In this document: positions 1-10,651 of the stretch, in pieces
Layout of the letters: every line of letters begins with the position of its first letter
Position numbering within the stretch: position 1 is the stretch's first letter
Source: Thermodesulfobacteriota bacterium
GTDB taxonomy: Bacteria > Desulfobacterota > DSM-4660 > Desulfatiglandales > Desulfatiglandaceae
NCBI GenBank assembly: GCA_028278625.1
Contig: JANQDY010000272.1
Span: 38,611-102,610 of the forward strand
Direction: 5' to 3'
Length of the DNA stretch: 64,000 nucleotides
Position numbers and translations under genes: made by a program
Notes under the pieces: generated by a model
Seen by the model: only the letters and a program-made list of their open reading frames with translations
Database searches by the model: none
Told to the model about the DNA's origin: nothing

Positions 1-150
1 GCCCTCCATAACGGCTTCAACGGTGCCTTCCGGCCGGTTCCTCACCCAGCCGCGGACACCCAGGGAAACTGCCTGCCGGCGGGTTGATTCCCTGAACCAG
101 ACACCCTGAACCCGTCCTTCAATCATCAGATGTATGCGTTTGTTTTCCAA
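1..150 (-). CDS. acyP: Acylphosphatase, C-terminal part cut by window edge
   Basis: Only the first 50 codons are inside the window. The reading frame opens with TTG at 150, just after the ligA stop, and carries the family signature: the R-V-Q-G-V-W-F-R loop that binds acyl phosphate, followed by G-V-R-G-W-V-R-N and a P-E-G-T-V-E motif containing the catalytic Asn. Acylphosphatases are about 90 residues, so a little under half is missing. They hydrolyse carboxyl-phosphate bonds in the cytosol. A GGGAG element lies about 9 nt upstream of the TTG, inside the end of ligA, suggesting translational linkage with ligA. The start is inferred; the family assignment is secure. Confidence 0.85.
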   Translation of the reverse strand, partial: MENKRIHLMIEGRVQGVWFRESTRRQAVSLGVRGWVRNRPEGTVEAVMEG

Positions 151-154
151 AATG

Positions 155-2188
<2,034 letters not shown>

Positions 2189-3238
2189 TTACAATTGACC
2201 CGTTCTTTCAAGAACCGCTTTTACAAGGCCGAAACAGCCGGTGAGCATCATATCTCCGAAAGGCGCAGCCATATGTCCGTTAAGGCTCACAAAACCCTCC
2301 CGATTGGGGCCGGTAACGGCAACGGCGCCAAATGCGCTCTCTTTTTTAGCGCCGGGCAGCACATGACAGCCATGGCCCATTTCATCCAGTATTTCCTGGT
2401 TTGTCAGGTCCTCCATCCGAAAACGCTGAAGGTGAATGCCAAGTTTTTCGGGATTCATCAGGGAGGTATGATGCTCGTAGATGCCCCATACCTTTTCATT
2501 TTTGACCAAGGCCACCAGAATGTGTTCGTTTCCGATATTGATGAGGGTGATGCCCTCCCGTGACTTTTCCGCGGCCCAGGGGTCCAAAAGCGCACCCAAA
2601 ATGGCGCATGCGCCGGTGTCCATCAAAAGGGCCCCGGGGTTGATGGCGGTAACGGCTTTCATCCTTGTCAGGTAATCCGGCGGTTTGTCATAGATGAGAG
2701 ACGTAAGGGGTTTCCCTGATTCAAGGAGTCGTTTCCATTGCTGGAATCTGAATACCCGGTTGCTCATATCCGGTGAAAAGCCGTGGTCCTGTACCGCCAC
2801 GGCAACCGTTTCCGGCATTGGTTCGTGGAACAGTTGGAGGGCCCGCTCAATGGCCGGCAGGTTCAGGTCCCCCATTTCCAACTGGGTCAACGGTTCAATG
2901 GCCGGCCTTTTGTCCACGATTTCGATTCCCATGGCGGCGATCTTGTCCAGGCGGTCGTGAAATGAGAGGGCCGGCTTCTTAAGAGAAAAGACCCTTAAAC
3001 CGGCTGAAACATGATTTCGAACGGCCTTGGTTGAGGCGCCCCCTCCCATGGTGTGTCCCGATAGAAAAATGTGATGTCCTTTTCTTGTGGCTTCTTTCAC
3101 CTTTCTTGAAATGATGGTGGTGGGTGAGGGAAGAATCAGTTTGACGCAGTTTTCAATCCGAAGGTCTTTGCGCCACACCAGAATGTCCTGGGTGCCGCTG
3201 CCCACGTCGATGGCTAAAATGCCCTTATGGTTATTCAT
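2189..3238 (-). CDS. DUF1786-like ASKHA-fold protein
   Basis: A 349-residue protein starting at the ATG at 3238, which overlaps the TGA of the upstream phosphorylase gene (ATGA) and is preceded by a GGAG element. The N-terminus, L-A-I-D-V-G-S-G-T-Q-D, is the phosphate-1 loop of an actin/Hsp70/sugar-kinase (ASKHA) fold, and a second glycine-rich loop (L-L-M-D-T-G-A-C-A) lies in the middle. The whole resembles the DUF1786 family, which I recall from methanogens and deltaproteobacteria. Biochemical role unknown; ATP or nucleotide binding is plausible from the fold. It sits between a nucleoside phosphorylase and ligA, which gives no clear functional hint. Confidence 0.7.
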   Translation of the reverse strand: MNNHKGILAIDVGSGTQDILVWRKDLRIENCVKLILPSPTTIISRKVKEATRKGHHIFLSGHTMGGGASTKAVRNHVSAGLRVFSLKKPALSFHDRLDKIAAMGIEIVDKRPAIEPLTQLEMGDLNLPAIERALQLFHEPMPETVAVAVQDHGFSPDMSNRVFRFQQWKRLLESGKPLTSLIYDKPPDYLTRMKAVTAINPGALLMDTGACAILGALLDPWAAEKSREGITLINIGNEHILVALVKNEKVWGIYEHHTSLMNPEKLGIHLQRFRMEDLTNQEILDEMGHGCHVLPGAKKESAFGAVAVTGPNREGFVSLNGHMAAPFGDMMLTGCFGLVKAVLERTGQL

Positions 3239-4011
3239 TTGGTCTCTCTCCAAGGAATATCGGAACGGCCGAGATGTTGATGGACATCCAACAGCACTTC
3301 CGCGGCAACACGGCTGCTTTTTTTTAGCCGGTCGTCTGAAAATCCGGGCCGCCACTTCAGTGTGGAGAGTTCGTCTGAGACCACCAGTAGTGCCGCCATG
3401 GACACAGCACGAAATGAACTGACCGCCAGCATCGCAGATATTTCCATCTCTACCGCGAGTATGTTTTGCTGCTGGTACGCTTTTACCTTTTTCGGTGTTT
3501 CACGATATATGGCATCCGTAGTCCAAATCGGCCCTTTTGTAAAGGGGGTCCTGCATTCCAGAAGGCGGTTCTCGATCATTTGGCTGAGTACGGCATCCGC
3601 GGTGGGATTCTCTGAATCGGTGGGATAATGCCGGGAAGTCCCTTCCTCGCTGATGGCAAAAGTGGGTATTACCAGATCTCCGATTTCAATGGACGGTTGA
3701 ATGGAACCGCACAAGCCAAGCACCAGAATTCTCTCCGCGCCCATGGCGATCAGCTTTTCCATTCCCATTACCGCATGGGGTGCGCCGATGAAAGGACCCG
3801 CCAGAGTGACGGAAGGCCCTTCTTGAACATGCTTTATATACAGATCATATATCCGCATATTGCTGAAGGCCGTCCTGGCGGCACCGGATTTCTCTACCAG
3901 AAACCGGAGTTCTCCATGTGTCAATACCATGAGAACATTCGGTCCCAAATGGGGATCACCCTTTCCCTTTCTCGGTTGAATAATCCCTTCGTTCTGTTTT
4001 TCTGCTGACAT
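3235..4011 (-). CDS. Nucleoside phosphorylase (PNP/UDP family)
   Basis: 258 residues, the usual size for the trimeric or hexameric purine/uridine phosphorylase superfamily. Visible motifs are the glycine-rich phosphate-binding segment V-L-G-L-C-G-S-I, the I-G-D-L-V-I-P strand, and the nucleoside-binding A-V-E-M-E-I-S-A signature in which the second Glu contacts the ribose. The reaction is phosphorolysis of a nucleoside to base and ribose 1-phosphate; the base cannot be read from the sequence, and uridine phosphorylase, MTA phosphorylase or MTA/SAH nucleosidase relatives are all possible. It is the first gene of a minus-strand unit with the DUF1786-like gene and ligA, divergent from ffh. Confidence 0.85.
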   Translation of the reverse strand: MSAEKQNEGIIQPRKGKGDPHLGPNVLMVLTHGELRFLVEKSGAARTAFSNMRIYDLYIKHVQEGPSVTLAGPFIGAPHAVMGMEKLIAMGAERILVLGLCGSIQPSIEIGDLVIPTFAISEEGTSRHYPTDSENPTADAVLSQMIENRLLECRTPFTKGPIWTTDAIYRETPKKVKAYQQQNILAVEMEISAMLAVSSFRAVSMAALLVVSDELSTLKWRPGFSDDRLKKSSRVAAEVLLDVHQHLGRSDIPWRETK

Positions 4012-4168
4012 TGGTATTTAATCAACTTGGGACGCCGCAAGGAAATCATATGACATTTTCCACGGATCCATGTATGCTAGTGATTGCCGCCAACAATATT
4101 AGAGGGTACGCCATCTGTTGGCAACAGCAAAATGATGTGGTGTTTTTTTGAGTAGACCCTATTTTTTG

Positions 4169-4197
4169 TTGACATTCGTGATATCAAGAAGTAATCT
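4169..4197 (+). promoter_or_regulatory. Sigma-70-type promoter for ffh operon
   Basis: TTGACA at 4169-4174, a 17-bp spacer, and TAATCT at 4192-4197. It lies in the divergent spacer between the phosphorylase gene and ffh, with about 34 bp from the -10 box to the ffh start. Spacing and consensus match are good; it probably drives the long plus-strand operon beginning with ffh. Confidence 0.75.
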
Positions 4198-4231
4198 TGA
4201 GAGTTTATGAAATGTAAGGGTCCGAGCTGAT

Positions 4232-5557
4232 ATGTTTGACAGTCTATCCGAAAAACTCAACCGTGTTTTCAAAAAACTGAAAGGGCGGGGGAGGCTTACT
4301 GAAGCCAATATTCAGGAGGCCTTAAAAGAGGTGCGTCTAGCGCTTCTTGAGGCGGATGTCAACTACAAAGTCGTCAAAAAGCTGATTGAAGACATTCGTC
4401 AGCGTGCCGTGGGACAGGATGTTTTGGAGAGTCTCACGCCCGGTCAGCAGATCATCAAAATCGTCAATGACGAGTTGGCCCGGCTCATGGGTGAGGCACA
4501 CACGGGCCTTGAACTGTCAGGGGAAACGCCCCATTCGCTGATGTTGGTGGGGCTTCAGGGTTCGGGTAAGACCACCACTGCCGCAAAGCTGGCCGCGCAT
4601 TTAAGGAAAAACGGCAGGCATCCGCTAATGGTACCGGCGGATGTATATCGACCGGCTGCGGTGGATCAGCTCAAAAAGCTGGGGCTTCAGATCGACGTCC
4701 CGGTATACCCCACGGAAGAAGGGCAGACGCCCGATAGCATCTGTGCTGACGCAATGGCCGGCGCCACGAACCAGGGGGCGGACATCGTGATCCTGGATAC
4801 GGCCGGGCGGTTGCACGTGGATGAAGCCCTGATGGATGAACTGGTGGTTATCAAGGAAAGGGTCAATCCCACCGAAATCCTCCTGGTGGCGGACGCCATG
4901 ACCGGTCAGGACGCGGTCAATGTGGCAAAGAACTTTAACGAGACCCTCGATATTACCGGTGTGATTCTATCCAAGATGGAAGGCGATGCCCGAGGCGGTG
5001 CGGCATTGTCCATCAAGGCGGTCACCGGAAAGCCGATCAAGTTCGTGGGGGTTGGGGAAAAAGTCAGTGCTCTTGAGCCCTTTCACCCCGACCGAATGGC
5101 TTCACAGATACTGGGCATGGGGGATGTTCTTTCCCTGATAGAGCGGGCGGAGGCCCAGTTTGATGAAAAAGAGGCAAGAAAACTCGAAAAGAAACTGAAG
5201 AAGAGCGAATTTGATCTGGAGGATTTCAGGGCTCAGCTGAAACAGGTGAAAAAACTGGGGTCTCTGGAAGATATTCTGGGGATGCTTCCCGGGATGGGTA
5301 AACTCAAACAACTTAAGAAACTCAAACCCGATGAGAAGGAACTGGTAAAGGTCGAGGCGATTATCAATTCCATGACCCCGGAGGAGCGGCGCAGGTTCAA
5401 GATCATTAACGGAAGCAGGAGGCGTCGCATTGCACTGGGCAGCGGTACGACGGTACAGGATGTAAACCGACTGTTGAAGAATTTTGCCCAGACCAAGAAG
5501 ATGATGGAGCAATTTACCAAAAAAGGCGGGCTGAACATGCCCTCGCTCTTCGGATAG
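4232..5557 (+). CDS. ffh: Signal recognition particle protein Ffh (SRP54)
   Basis: 441-residue GTPase that binds 4.5S RNA and signal sequences of nascent inner-membrane proteins and docks with FtsY. The N domain carries the A-L-L-E-A-D-V-N motif, the G domain has the P-loop G-L-Q-G-S-G-K-T-T-T (about residues 107-116), D-T-A-G-R and the T-K-x-D-equivalent S-K-M-E-G-D, and the methionine-rich M domain follows, ending with the R-R-R-R-I-A-x-G-S-G RNA-binding segment. Length is normal. It is the first gene of the plus-strand translation operon, downstream of a good promoter. Confidence 0.98.
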   Translation: MFDSLSEKLNRVFKKLKGRGRLTEANIQEALKEVRLALLEADVNYKVVKKLIEDIRQRAVGQDVLESLTPGQQIIKIVNDELARLMGEAHTGLELSGETPHSLMLVGLQGSGKTTTAAKLAAHLRKNGRHPLMVPADVYRPAAVDQLKKLGLQIDVPVYPTEEGQTPDSICADAMAGATNQGADIVILDTAGRLHVDEALMDELVVIKERVNPTEILLVADAMTGQDAVNVAKNFNETLDITGVILSKMEGDARGGAALSIKAVTGKPIKFVGVGEKVSALEPFHPDRMASQILGMGDVLSLIERAEAQFDEKEARKLEKKLKKSEFDLEDFRAQLKQVKKLGSLEDILGMLPGMGKLKQLKKLKPDEKELVKVEAIINSMTPEERRRFKIINGSRRRRIALGSGTTVQDVNRLLKNFAQTKKMMEQFTKKGGLNMPSLFG

Positions 5558-5595
5558 AAGGGTCGATCCACAATTTGAAAACAATATGAACATCA

Positions 5596-5624
5596 TTTCC
5601 GCTTTCGCGGAAAAACCTTTTTTT
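5596..5624 (+). terminator. Weak hairpin with U-run after ffh
   Basis: Arms tttccgc (5596-5602) and gcggaaa (5607-5613) around a 4-nt loop, followed after a few bases by a run of seven T. The gap between stem and U-run suggests an attenuator rather than a full stop, since the same operon continues into rpsP. Confidence 0.35.
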
Positions 5625-5649
5625 AAGCCTAAGGGGGTGATAGAGGAAA

Positions 5650-5913
5650 ATGGCCGTTAGAATTCGATTGGCAAGAATGGGAGCAAAGAAAAAACCGTTC
5701 TACCGTTTGGTGGCAGCTGACAAAGAGGCGCCCAGAGATGGCAGATTTTTGGAAATACTGGGATATTACGATCCAATGAAGGACCCTGCGGTGGTGAAAA
5801 TCCACGAAGATAAGATGGCGTACTGGATTGAAAAAGGCGCCAAACTCTCGGACGCCGTACGCGCCCTGGTAAAACGGGAAAACGCCGCAAAATCCCATTC
5901 AGCAGCAACCTGA
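5650..5913 (+). CDS. rpsP: 30S ribosomal protein S16
   Basis: 87 residues, with the S16 signature V-R-I-R-L-A-R-x-G-x-K-K-x-P-F-Y-R at the N-terminus and the G-Y-Y-D-P-M motif. It is an assembly protein of the small subunit body. A GGGGGTGATAG element precedes the ATG. Position between ffh and khpA is the usual arrangement in this phylum. Confidence 0.97.
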   Translation: MAVRIRLARMGAKKKPFYRLVAADKEAPRDGRFLEILGYYDPMKDPAVVKIHEDKMAYWIEKGAKLSDAVRALVKRENAAKSHSAAT

Positions 5914-5953
5914 ACGCGACATTTCTGTGTATTCCAACGGGAGGTGAACCGAG

Positions 5954-6184
5954 ATGAAAGAGCTAGTTTCGTACATTGCGAAAGCACTGGTTGATAAGCC
6001 GGAAGATGTGGTCGTCACAGAAATCGAAGGTGAACAGACATCGGTTCTTGAACTCAAAGTCGCTAAAGAAGACTTGGGCAAGGTCATCGGTAAACAGGGC
6101 CGAACCGCACGGGCCATGAGAACGATTCTCAGCGCAGCCTCCACGAAGATTAACAAACGATCCGTGTTGGAGATTATTGAATAG
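5954..6184 (+). CDS. khpA: KhpA, KH-domain RNA-binding protein (YlqC family)
   Basis: 76 residues forming one type II KH domain, with the V-I-G-K-Q-G-R loop (the GxxG motif) at about residues 46-52 that contacts single-stranded RNA. KhpA proteins work with KhpB in several bacteria in cell-size control and small-RNA binding; which of these applies here cannot be told. It has a strong RBS (gggaggtgaac) and its stop is 2 bp from the rimM start. Confidence 0.92.
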   Translation: MKELVSYIAKALVDKPEDVVVTEIEGEQTSVLELKVAKEDLGKVIGKQGRTARAMRTILSAASTKINKRSVLEIIE

Positions 6185-6186
6185 CT

Positions 6187-6720
6187 TTGAATTCAGGCTT
6201 GCCTGACAATGTGTTCCTTTTTGGGAAGGTCCTCCGTCCCCACGGGCTGGCGGGCCTTCTCAGGATAAGGTCATATTCAGACTCGGCAGCCTCGCTATTG
6301 AACGCAGAGACGGTTTTTTTTAAACTGATTACTGGTGAAACCCATCATTCAAAGGTGGTTTCCGCCGTGCCGCACAAAAACGTCTTTCTGGTAAAAGTAG
6401 CAGGGCTGAGAGATGCCGACCAAGCGGAAGCTTTCAGAGGGGCAGACATCTATATCAGCAAAGACGCCCTTGTTCGAGAAGAAGGGGAGTACTTTTGGTT
6501 TGAGTTGCTGGGGCTTGAGGTTTTTGTAAACGATGTCGAGTTTCTGGGCGTGCTGACACGGATTATTCCCGCGGGAAGCAATGAGATCTACTTGGTCAAA
6601 GACGGTGACCGGGAGATACTGCTTCCGGCTTCCGGCGAGGTGATAAACCGCATTGATCTTAAAAAGGGAAGAATGAATGTCTCCCCCGTGGAAGGGTTAT
6701 TGGATTTGAATGAGGTTTGA
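6187..6720 (+). CDS. rimM: 16S rRNA processing protein RimM
   Basis: 177 residues starting with a TTG two bases after the khpA stop. The N-terminal RimM barrel begins [14 protein letters not shown] and the C-terminal PRC-barrel contains [11 protein letters not shown]. RimM binds S19 and assists maturation of the 30S head. The gene overlaps trmD by 11 bp. The TTG start and lack of a strong own RBS suggest reinitiation from khpA. Confidence 0.93.
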   Translation: MNSGLPDNVFLFGKVLRPHGLAGLLRIRSYSDSAASLLNAETVFFKLITGETHHSKVVSAVPHKNVFLVKVAGLRDADQAEAFRGADIYISKDALVREEGEYFWFELLGLEVFVNDVEFLGVLTRIIPAGSNEIYLVKDGDREILLPASGEVINRIDLKKGRMNVSPVEGLLDLNEV

Positions 6721-7432
6721 CGTTCTTACGCTGTTTCCGGACATGTTCACTTCCTACCTTGAGGAAGGGATTTTAGGCCGCGCCATCCAAAGAGGCCTTG
6801 TGGAAGTGGCACTGCTGAATATAAGGGATTTTGCCAAAGGTCCTCACCGGACGGTGGATGACCGGCCGTACGGTGGCGGCGAAGGCATGGTAATGAAAGC
6901 GGGACCGATCTTTCGGGCCCTGCAATCAGTACAACGATTTAAAGGTCGCGGACCCGTGATTCTCCTGTCTCCGCAGGGGGTGCCCTTTACCCAGAAATTG
7001 GCATGGGAAATGGCCGATTGGCGTCAGTTGATTATGGTCTGCGGGCGATATGAAGGTGTGGATGAGCGGGTGCGGTCCACGTGCATCGATATGGAGGTTT
7101 CCATCGGGGATTACGTGTTAAACGGTGGCGAACTGGCCGCCATGGTGGTTGTTGAAGCGGTCACAAGGCTGATTCCGGGTGTTTTGGGTGGAGAGGGATC
7201 TAACAGGGAAGACACTTTTGAAAACGGTCTCTTGGAATATCCCCATTACACGCGGCCGAGGGTATTTCAGGAACAGTCGGTGCCGCCGGTGCTTCTGTCC
7301 GGGGACCATGAGAAAATTCGACTGTGGCGCAAAGAGCAATCCCTTAAAAGGACTCTGGAAAGAAGGGCGGATTTGCTCGAAAGCGCCCGACTGTCTGCCG
7401 AAGATCATGAAATATTGAAAAAGCTGTCCTGA
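6710..7432 (+). CDS. trmD: tRNA (guanine-37-N1)-methyltransferase TrmD
   Basis: 240 residues, the standard size of this SPOUT methyltransferase, which makes m1G37 next to the anticodon and prevents +1 frameshifting. Seen are the N-terminal [13 protein letters not shown], the knot motif [11 protein letters not shown] and the [13 protein letters not shown] cofactor loop. It overlaps rimM, and the next gene is also a SPOUT-type methyltransferase. Confidence 0.97.
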   Translation: MRFDVLTLFPDMFTSYLEEGILGRAIQRGLVEVALLNIRDFAKGPHRTVDDRPYGGGEGMVMKAGPIFRALQSVQRFKGRGPVILLSPQGVPFTQKLAWEMADWRQLIMVCGRYEGVDERVRSTCIDMEVSIGDYVLNGGELAAMVVVEAVTRLIPGVLGGEGSNREDTFENGLLEYPHYTRPRVFQEQSVPPVLLSGDHEKIRLWRKEQSLKRTLERRADLLESARLSAEDHEILKKLS

Positions 7433-7440
7433 AGGTTTGT

Positions 7441-8004
7441 ATGCGTCTCTATGTGGGGCTTGTCCATTTTCCCGTTTACAACAAACATGGGGAGACAATC
7501 GCTTCGGCCATAACGCCTCTGGACATTCATGATTTCGCCCGGCTCGGAAAAACCTATGATGTTAGCGGGTTTTTTGTGATTACGCCCCTTGAGGATCAGC
7601 AGGCCCTGGTGTATCGAATTCTGCGCCACTGGACCCGTGGGTATGGCGCAACGTACAACCGGCACCGTAAAGAGGCCATGGACCTGGTCAGTGTAACGCC
7701 GTCGCTGGAGGCGGCCCTCGAGAATGTATTGAAGAAGGAAGGGGAGGAACCCAGGATCGTCGCCACGGATGCGGTTTTGCAGGAAGACCGCCCCATCGGT
7801 TACGGACCGTTGCGTCACCTGATTCTATCAAATGAACTGATTTTGCTGCTGTTTGGAACCGCATGGGGGCTCCACACTGAACTCCTCGGAAAAGCAGACA
7901 GCGTGCTGGAGCCCATTTTTGGAAGATCCCGTTACAATCACCTTTCCGTAAGAACGGCGGCGGCCATTATCATGGATCGCCTGGTCGGGGGGTCCAGCAG
8001 TTGA
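7441..8004 (+). CDS. SPOUT-like RNA methyltransferase (RNA_Me_trans family)
   Basis: 187 residues; matches my memory of the small RNA_Me_trans family (PF09936) found between trmD and rplS in deltaproteobacteria and Aquificae. Signs include the opening R-L-Y-V-G-L-V-H-F-P-V-Y, a Rossmann-like V-A-T-D-A strand and L-L-L-F-G-T-A-W-G-L near the C-terminus, which has the glycine pattern of a SPOUT knot cofactor loop. The substrate is not known. It starts 8 bp after trmD. Confidence 0.75.
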   Translation: MRLYVGLVHFPVYNKHGETIASAITPLDIHDFARLGKTYDVSGFFVITPLEDQQALVYRILRHWTRGYGATYNRHRKEAMDLVSVTPSLEAALENVLKKEGEEPRIVATDAVLQEDRPIGYGPLRHLILSNELILLLFGTAWGLHTELLGKADSVLEPIFGRSRYNHLSVRTAAAIIMDRLVGGSSS

Positions 8005-8076
8005 TGAAAAACCGTATTTTTTGAAGGGGCCGTTTTGAGATTGGCCCGGGAATAACGAAAGAGGCAGGAGAAAAAA

Positions 8077-8421
8077 ATGAATGTTGTAGAAATGCTCGAG
8101 ATGGAGCAGATGCGCGGCGACATCCCCGAATTCAAGCCCGGAGACACCGTTAAGGTCCATGCCAGGATCAAGGAGGGCGAGAAAGAGCGCGTCCAGGTGT
8201 TTCAAGGCGTTGTCATCAGAAAACGAAATGGCAGAACCGGCGCCACATTTACGGTGAGGAAGGTTTCCTATGGTATCGGTGTGGAACGTATTTTTCCCTT
8301 TCACTCTCCTAACATCGATAAGGTTGAAGTGGTGACGAGGGGAAAGGTCAGAAGGTCACGGCTCTATTATCTCAGAAGTCGGCGGGGCAAGGCTGCCAGA
8401 ATCAAGGAAAAGAGATACTAA
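8077..8421 (+). CDS. rplS: 50S ribosomal protein L19
   Basis: 114 residues; L19 at the 30S-50S interface. Diagnostic stretches are [21 protein letters not shown] and the C-terminal [21 protein letters not shown] purine-rich RBS (gaggcaggagaaaaaa) precedes the ATG. Confidence 0.97.
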   Translation: MNVVEMLEMEQMRGDIPEFKPGDTVKVHARIKEGEKERVQVFQGVVIRKRNGRTGATFTVRKVSYGIGVERIFPFHSPNIDKVEVVTRGKVRRSRLYYLRSRRGKAARIKEKRY

Positions 8422-8480
8422 TATCCTTTTTGCGGACCAGGGGACTCCAATAATGATGCCTGTCTGCGAGACTTCGGCAA

Positions 8481-9182
8481 GTGCGTCGGCCTTATAACCT
8501 GAACCTGTTTCCCAATGAATTATGCCAAAGGCCACCGGACCCATTTTACCACGAAAACCTGGCACGGAAAGCGGGTTACCGACTGATTGCCGGCGTTGAC
8601 GAGGCGGGGAGGGGGCCTCTGGCCGGACCCGTGGTGGCCGCGGCGGTGATGATTCCCGAGGGGACTCCATTTTCCGGAATTACGGATTCAAAAAAGATGA
8701 CTGCCGGTGCCAGGTTGGAAGCGTTCCGAGCAATCAGGGCCGGCGCTTTGACGTTTGGTATCGGTGTAGCGTCCGTCTCCCATATTGAGACATTCAATAT
8801 TCTGAACGCTTCCCTGAAAGCCATGCTGCGTGCCATCCGGATGCTGGATCCGCAACCGGAAATGATCCTTGTAGACGGTATTCACAAAGTCCCCACACCC
8901 ACCCGGCAGAAATGTCTGAAGAAAGGGGACCAGGTCTCAAGAAGCATTTCGGCGGCGTCGGTACTCGCCAAGGTGTATCGGGACCGGATCATGGCTGCTT
9001 ACCACGAGATGTACCCCGAATACGATTTTCTAAAGAACAAGGGTTACGGAACACGGAAACATCTGGCGGCGTTAAAAGCTCACGGACCCTGTCCGGTCCA
9101 TCGCCGCACATTCAAAGGAGTCGCATCGGGTGACCCGGGAAAGGCTCGAACTGGGGAAGCAGGGCGAAGCCTTGGCGCTTGA
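8481..9182 (+). CDS. rnhB: Ribonuclease HII
   Basis: Up to 233 residues. The catalytic core begins with G-V-D-E-A-G-R-G-P-L-A-G-P-V (first two acidic residues), continues with I-L-V-D-G and S-I-S-A-A-S-V-L-A-K-V-x-R-D, the standard RNase HII motifs, so the enzyme should cut at ribonucleotides in DNA. The start is uncertain: the frame is open to a GTG at 8481 without a good RBS, and no ATG lies between it and the core. The 3' end overlaps yraN by 53 bp. Confidence 0.94.
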   Translation: MRRPYNLNLFPNELCQRPPDPFYHENLARKAGYRLIAGVDEAGRGPLAGPVVAAAVMIPEGTPFSGITDSKKMTAGARLEAFRAIRAGALTFGIGVASVSHIETFNILNASLKAMLRAIRMLDPQPEMILVDGIHKVPTPTRQKCLKKGDQVSRSISAASVLAKVYRDRIMAAYHEMYPEYDFLKNKGYGTRKHLAALKAHGPCPVHRRTFKGVASGDPGKARTGEAGRSLGA

Positions 9183-9501
9183 AGAAATCAGGCGTCTGGG
9201 CTACCGAAACATTCGGAAGAACTATCGTTGCCCTTTGGGTGAAGTGGATTTGGTGGCCAATGATGGGGATGTTTTGGTGTTCATTGAGATAAAGACGAGA
9301 AAAGGGCGGTCCCTGGGATATGCAAAGGAGGCTGTTACCCCGAGGAAACAAAAACAGCTGTCAAAAGTGGCGCTCACTTACATGAAAACCAACAACTGCA
9401 CTGATGTAAGTGCCCGATTTGATGTGGTGGCAGTGACGGTGGGGGACGGTGCCCCTCGCATTGAAGTGGTCAAAAACGCGTTTGAATTGGCTTATGGATA
9501 A
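9130..9501 (+). CDS. yraN: YraN/UPF0102 nuclease-fold protein
   Basis: 123 residues with a GTG start inside rnhB. It has the UPF0102 pattern G-x-x-G-E-x-x-A, the PD-(D/E)xK-like core G-E-V-D-L-V-A plus F-I-E-I-K-T-R (catalytic-type D...E-x-K), and R-K-Q-x-Q-L. The family is widespread next to rnhB and is thought to be nuclease-like, but its function is not established. The stop overlaps the rsmI start. Confidence 0.9.
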   Translation: MTRERLELGKQGEALALEEIRRLGYRNIRKNYRCPLGEVDLVANDGDVLVFIEIKTRKGRSLGYAKEAVTPRKQKQLSKVALTYMKTNNCTDVSARFDVVAVTVGDGAPRIEVVKNAFELAYG

Positions 9502-10375
9502 AGCGCCCGGATCATCGGCCAAGGGAAAGGGCCTTTTGTATGTGGTGGCAACGCCCATCGGCAATCTGGAGGATATTACGCTTAGGGCTTTAAGGGTTTT
9601 GAAGGACGTTGATCTGATACTGGCCGAAAATCAAAACCGCACGAAACGTCTATGCGATCACCACGGCATCAAGACAAAGATCGCCACATATAATCAACAT
9701 TCCCGGAAAAGCCGAACTGAAAGGCATGTTTCCCAGCTTAACGCGGGAATGAACCTGGCCCTTGTCTCTGATGCGGGAACACCCGGTATTTCGGATCCGG
9801 GAATTGGGCTTGTCAGCGCCGCCGTTTTGGAACAAATCCCCACGGTCCCGATTCCGGGGCCGTGTGCCGCGGTAACGGCTCTTTCGGTCTGTGGGTTTTC
9901 ATTGAGTGCATTTCTCTTCCTGGGATTCTTGTCGAACCACCCTGGGAAAAGGAAAAATCAATTGAAGGGTCTTGCTTCTGAAAAGCGGACCATGATCTTC
10001 TATGAATCCCCTCACCGAATCAAAGGGACGTTAAGGGATATGGCTGTTGTTTTTGCCTCCAGGCAAATGATGCTTCACCGTGAAATGACCAAGATGTTTG
10101 AACAGATTCTGCGCGGAACACCCGGTGATCTGCTGGAGCGGCTAACTCCCGAGAATACCAGGGGGGAATTCACCCTGGTGGTTTCCGGGAAAGGTGTTGA
10201 AAACGATTCGGAAGGATTGAGCCAGCACATTTTGGATGAGATCGAGCACCGTCTCAAAGAGAATGGCACGAGTGTCAGGGATATTGCGACCGGCATTGCC
10301 GAAAAAGAGCGCCTGACCTATCGAAAGGTATATAAGGCGTGTATTGCCCTAAAAGAGACCCCAAAGGATTCTTGA
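9494..10375 (+). CDS. rsmI: 16S rRNA 2'-O-ribose C1402 methyltransferase RsmI
   Basis: 293 residues from the ATG at 9494, which overlaps the yraN stop. The tetrapyrrole-methylase fold is clear: Y-V-V-A-T-P-I-G-N-L-x-D-I-T, A-L-V-S-D-A-G-T-P-G-I-S-D-P-G, P-I-P-G-P-C-A and F-Y-E-S-P-H-R. One deviation: the usual A-E-D-T-R motif after the first helix reads A-E-N-Q-N-R-T here. RsmI modifies C1402 in the decoding centre. Frame is open another 15 codons upstream, but the overlap start is more natural. Confidence 0.93.
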   Translation: MDKAPGSSAKGKGLLYVVATPIGNLEDITLRALRVLKDVDLILAENQNRTKRLCDHHGIKTKIATYNQHSRKSRTERHVSQLNAGMNLALVSDAGTPGISDPGIGLVSAAVLEQIPTVPIPGPCAAVTALSVCGFSLSAFLFLGFLSNHPGKRKNQLKGLASEKRTMIFYESPHRIKGTLRDMAVVFASRQMMLHREMTKMFEQILRGTPGDLLERLTPENTRGEFTLVVSGKGVENDSEGLSQHILDEIEHRLKENGTSVRDIATGIAEKERLTYRKVYKACIALKETPKDS

Positions 10376-10378
10376 TCA

Positions 10379-10651
10379 ATGGAGATGGTCAGACGGCTCA
10401 AAATCCTTAACAGCCTTGGGCTTCACGCACGCGCGGCGGCGAAGATCGTTGAACTGGCCGAACGCTACCAGTCACAACTGTTTTTTGAGAAAGACGGGCG
10501 TCGGGTGGACGGGTCCAATATCCTTTCGATCCTCACATTGGCCTGTCCCAGGGACACTGAGGTGGAAGCGCGAATTATCGGGGAAGACGCCAATGAGCTC
10601 ATGAGGGAAATAGATGCGCTGTTTCAGGGGAAATTCGGGGAAAACCAATGA
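10379..10651 (+). CDS. ptsH: Phosphocarrier protein HPr
   Basis: 90 residues. The phosphorylation-site motif G-L-H-A-R-A-A carries the catalytic His at about 16, and V-D-G-S-N-I-L-S-I covers the regulatory-Ser region, with Ser slightly shifted from the classic K-S-I. It overlaps ptsI (ATGA). No sugar permease genes are nearby, and deltaproteobacteria often use HPr and EI mainly for regulation or for a mannose-type EIIA, so a regulatory role is plausible but not shown. Confidence 0.93.
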   Translation: MEMVRRLKILNSLGLHARAAAKIVELAERYQSQLFFEKDGRRVDGSNILSILTLACPRDTEVEARIIGEDANELMREIDALFQGKFGENQ

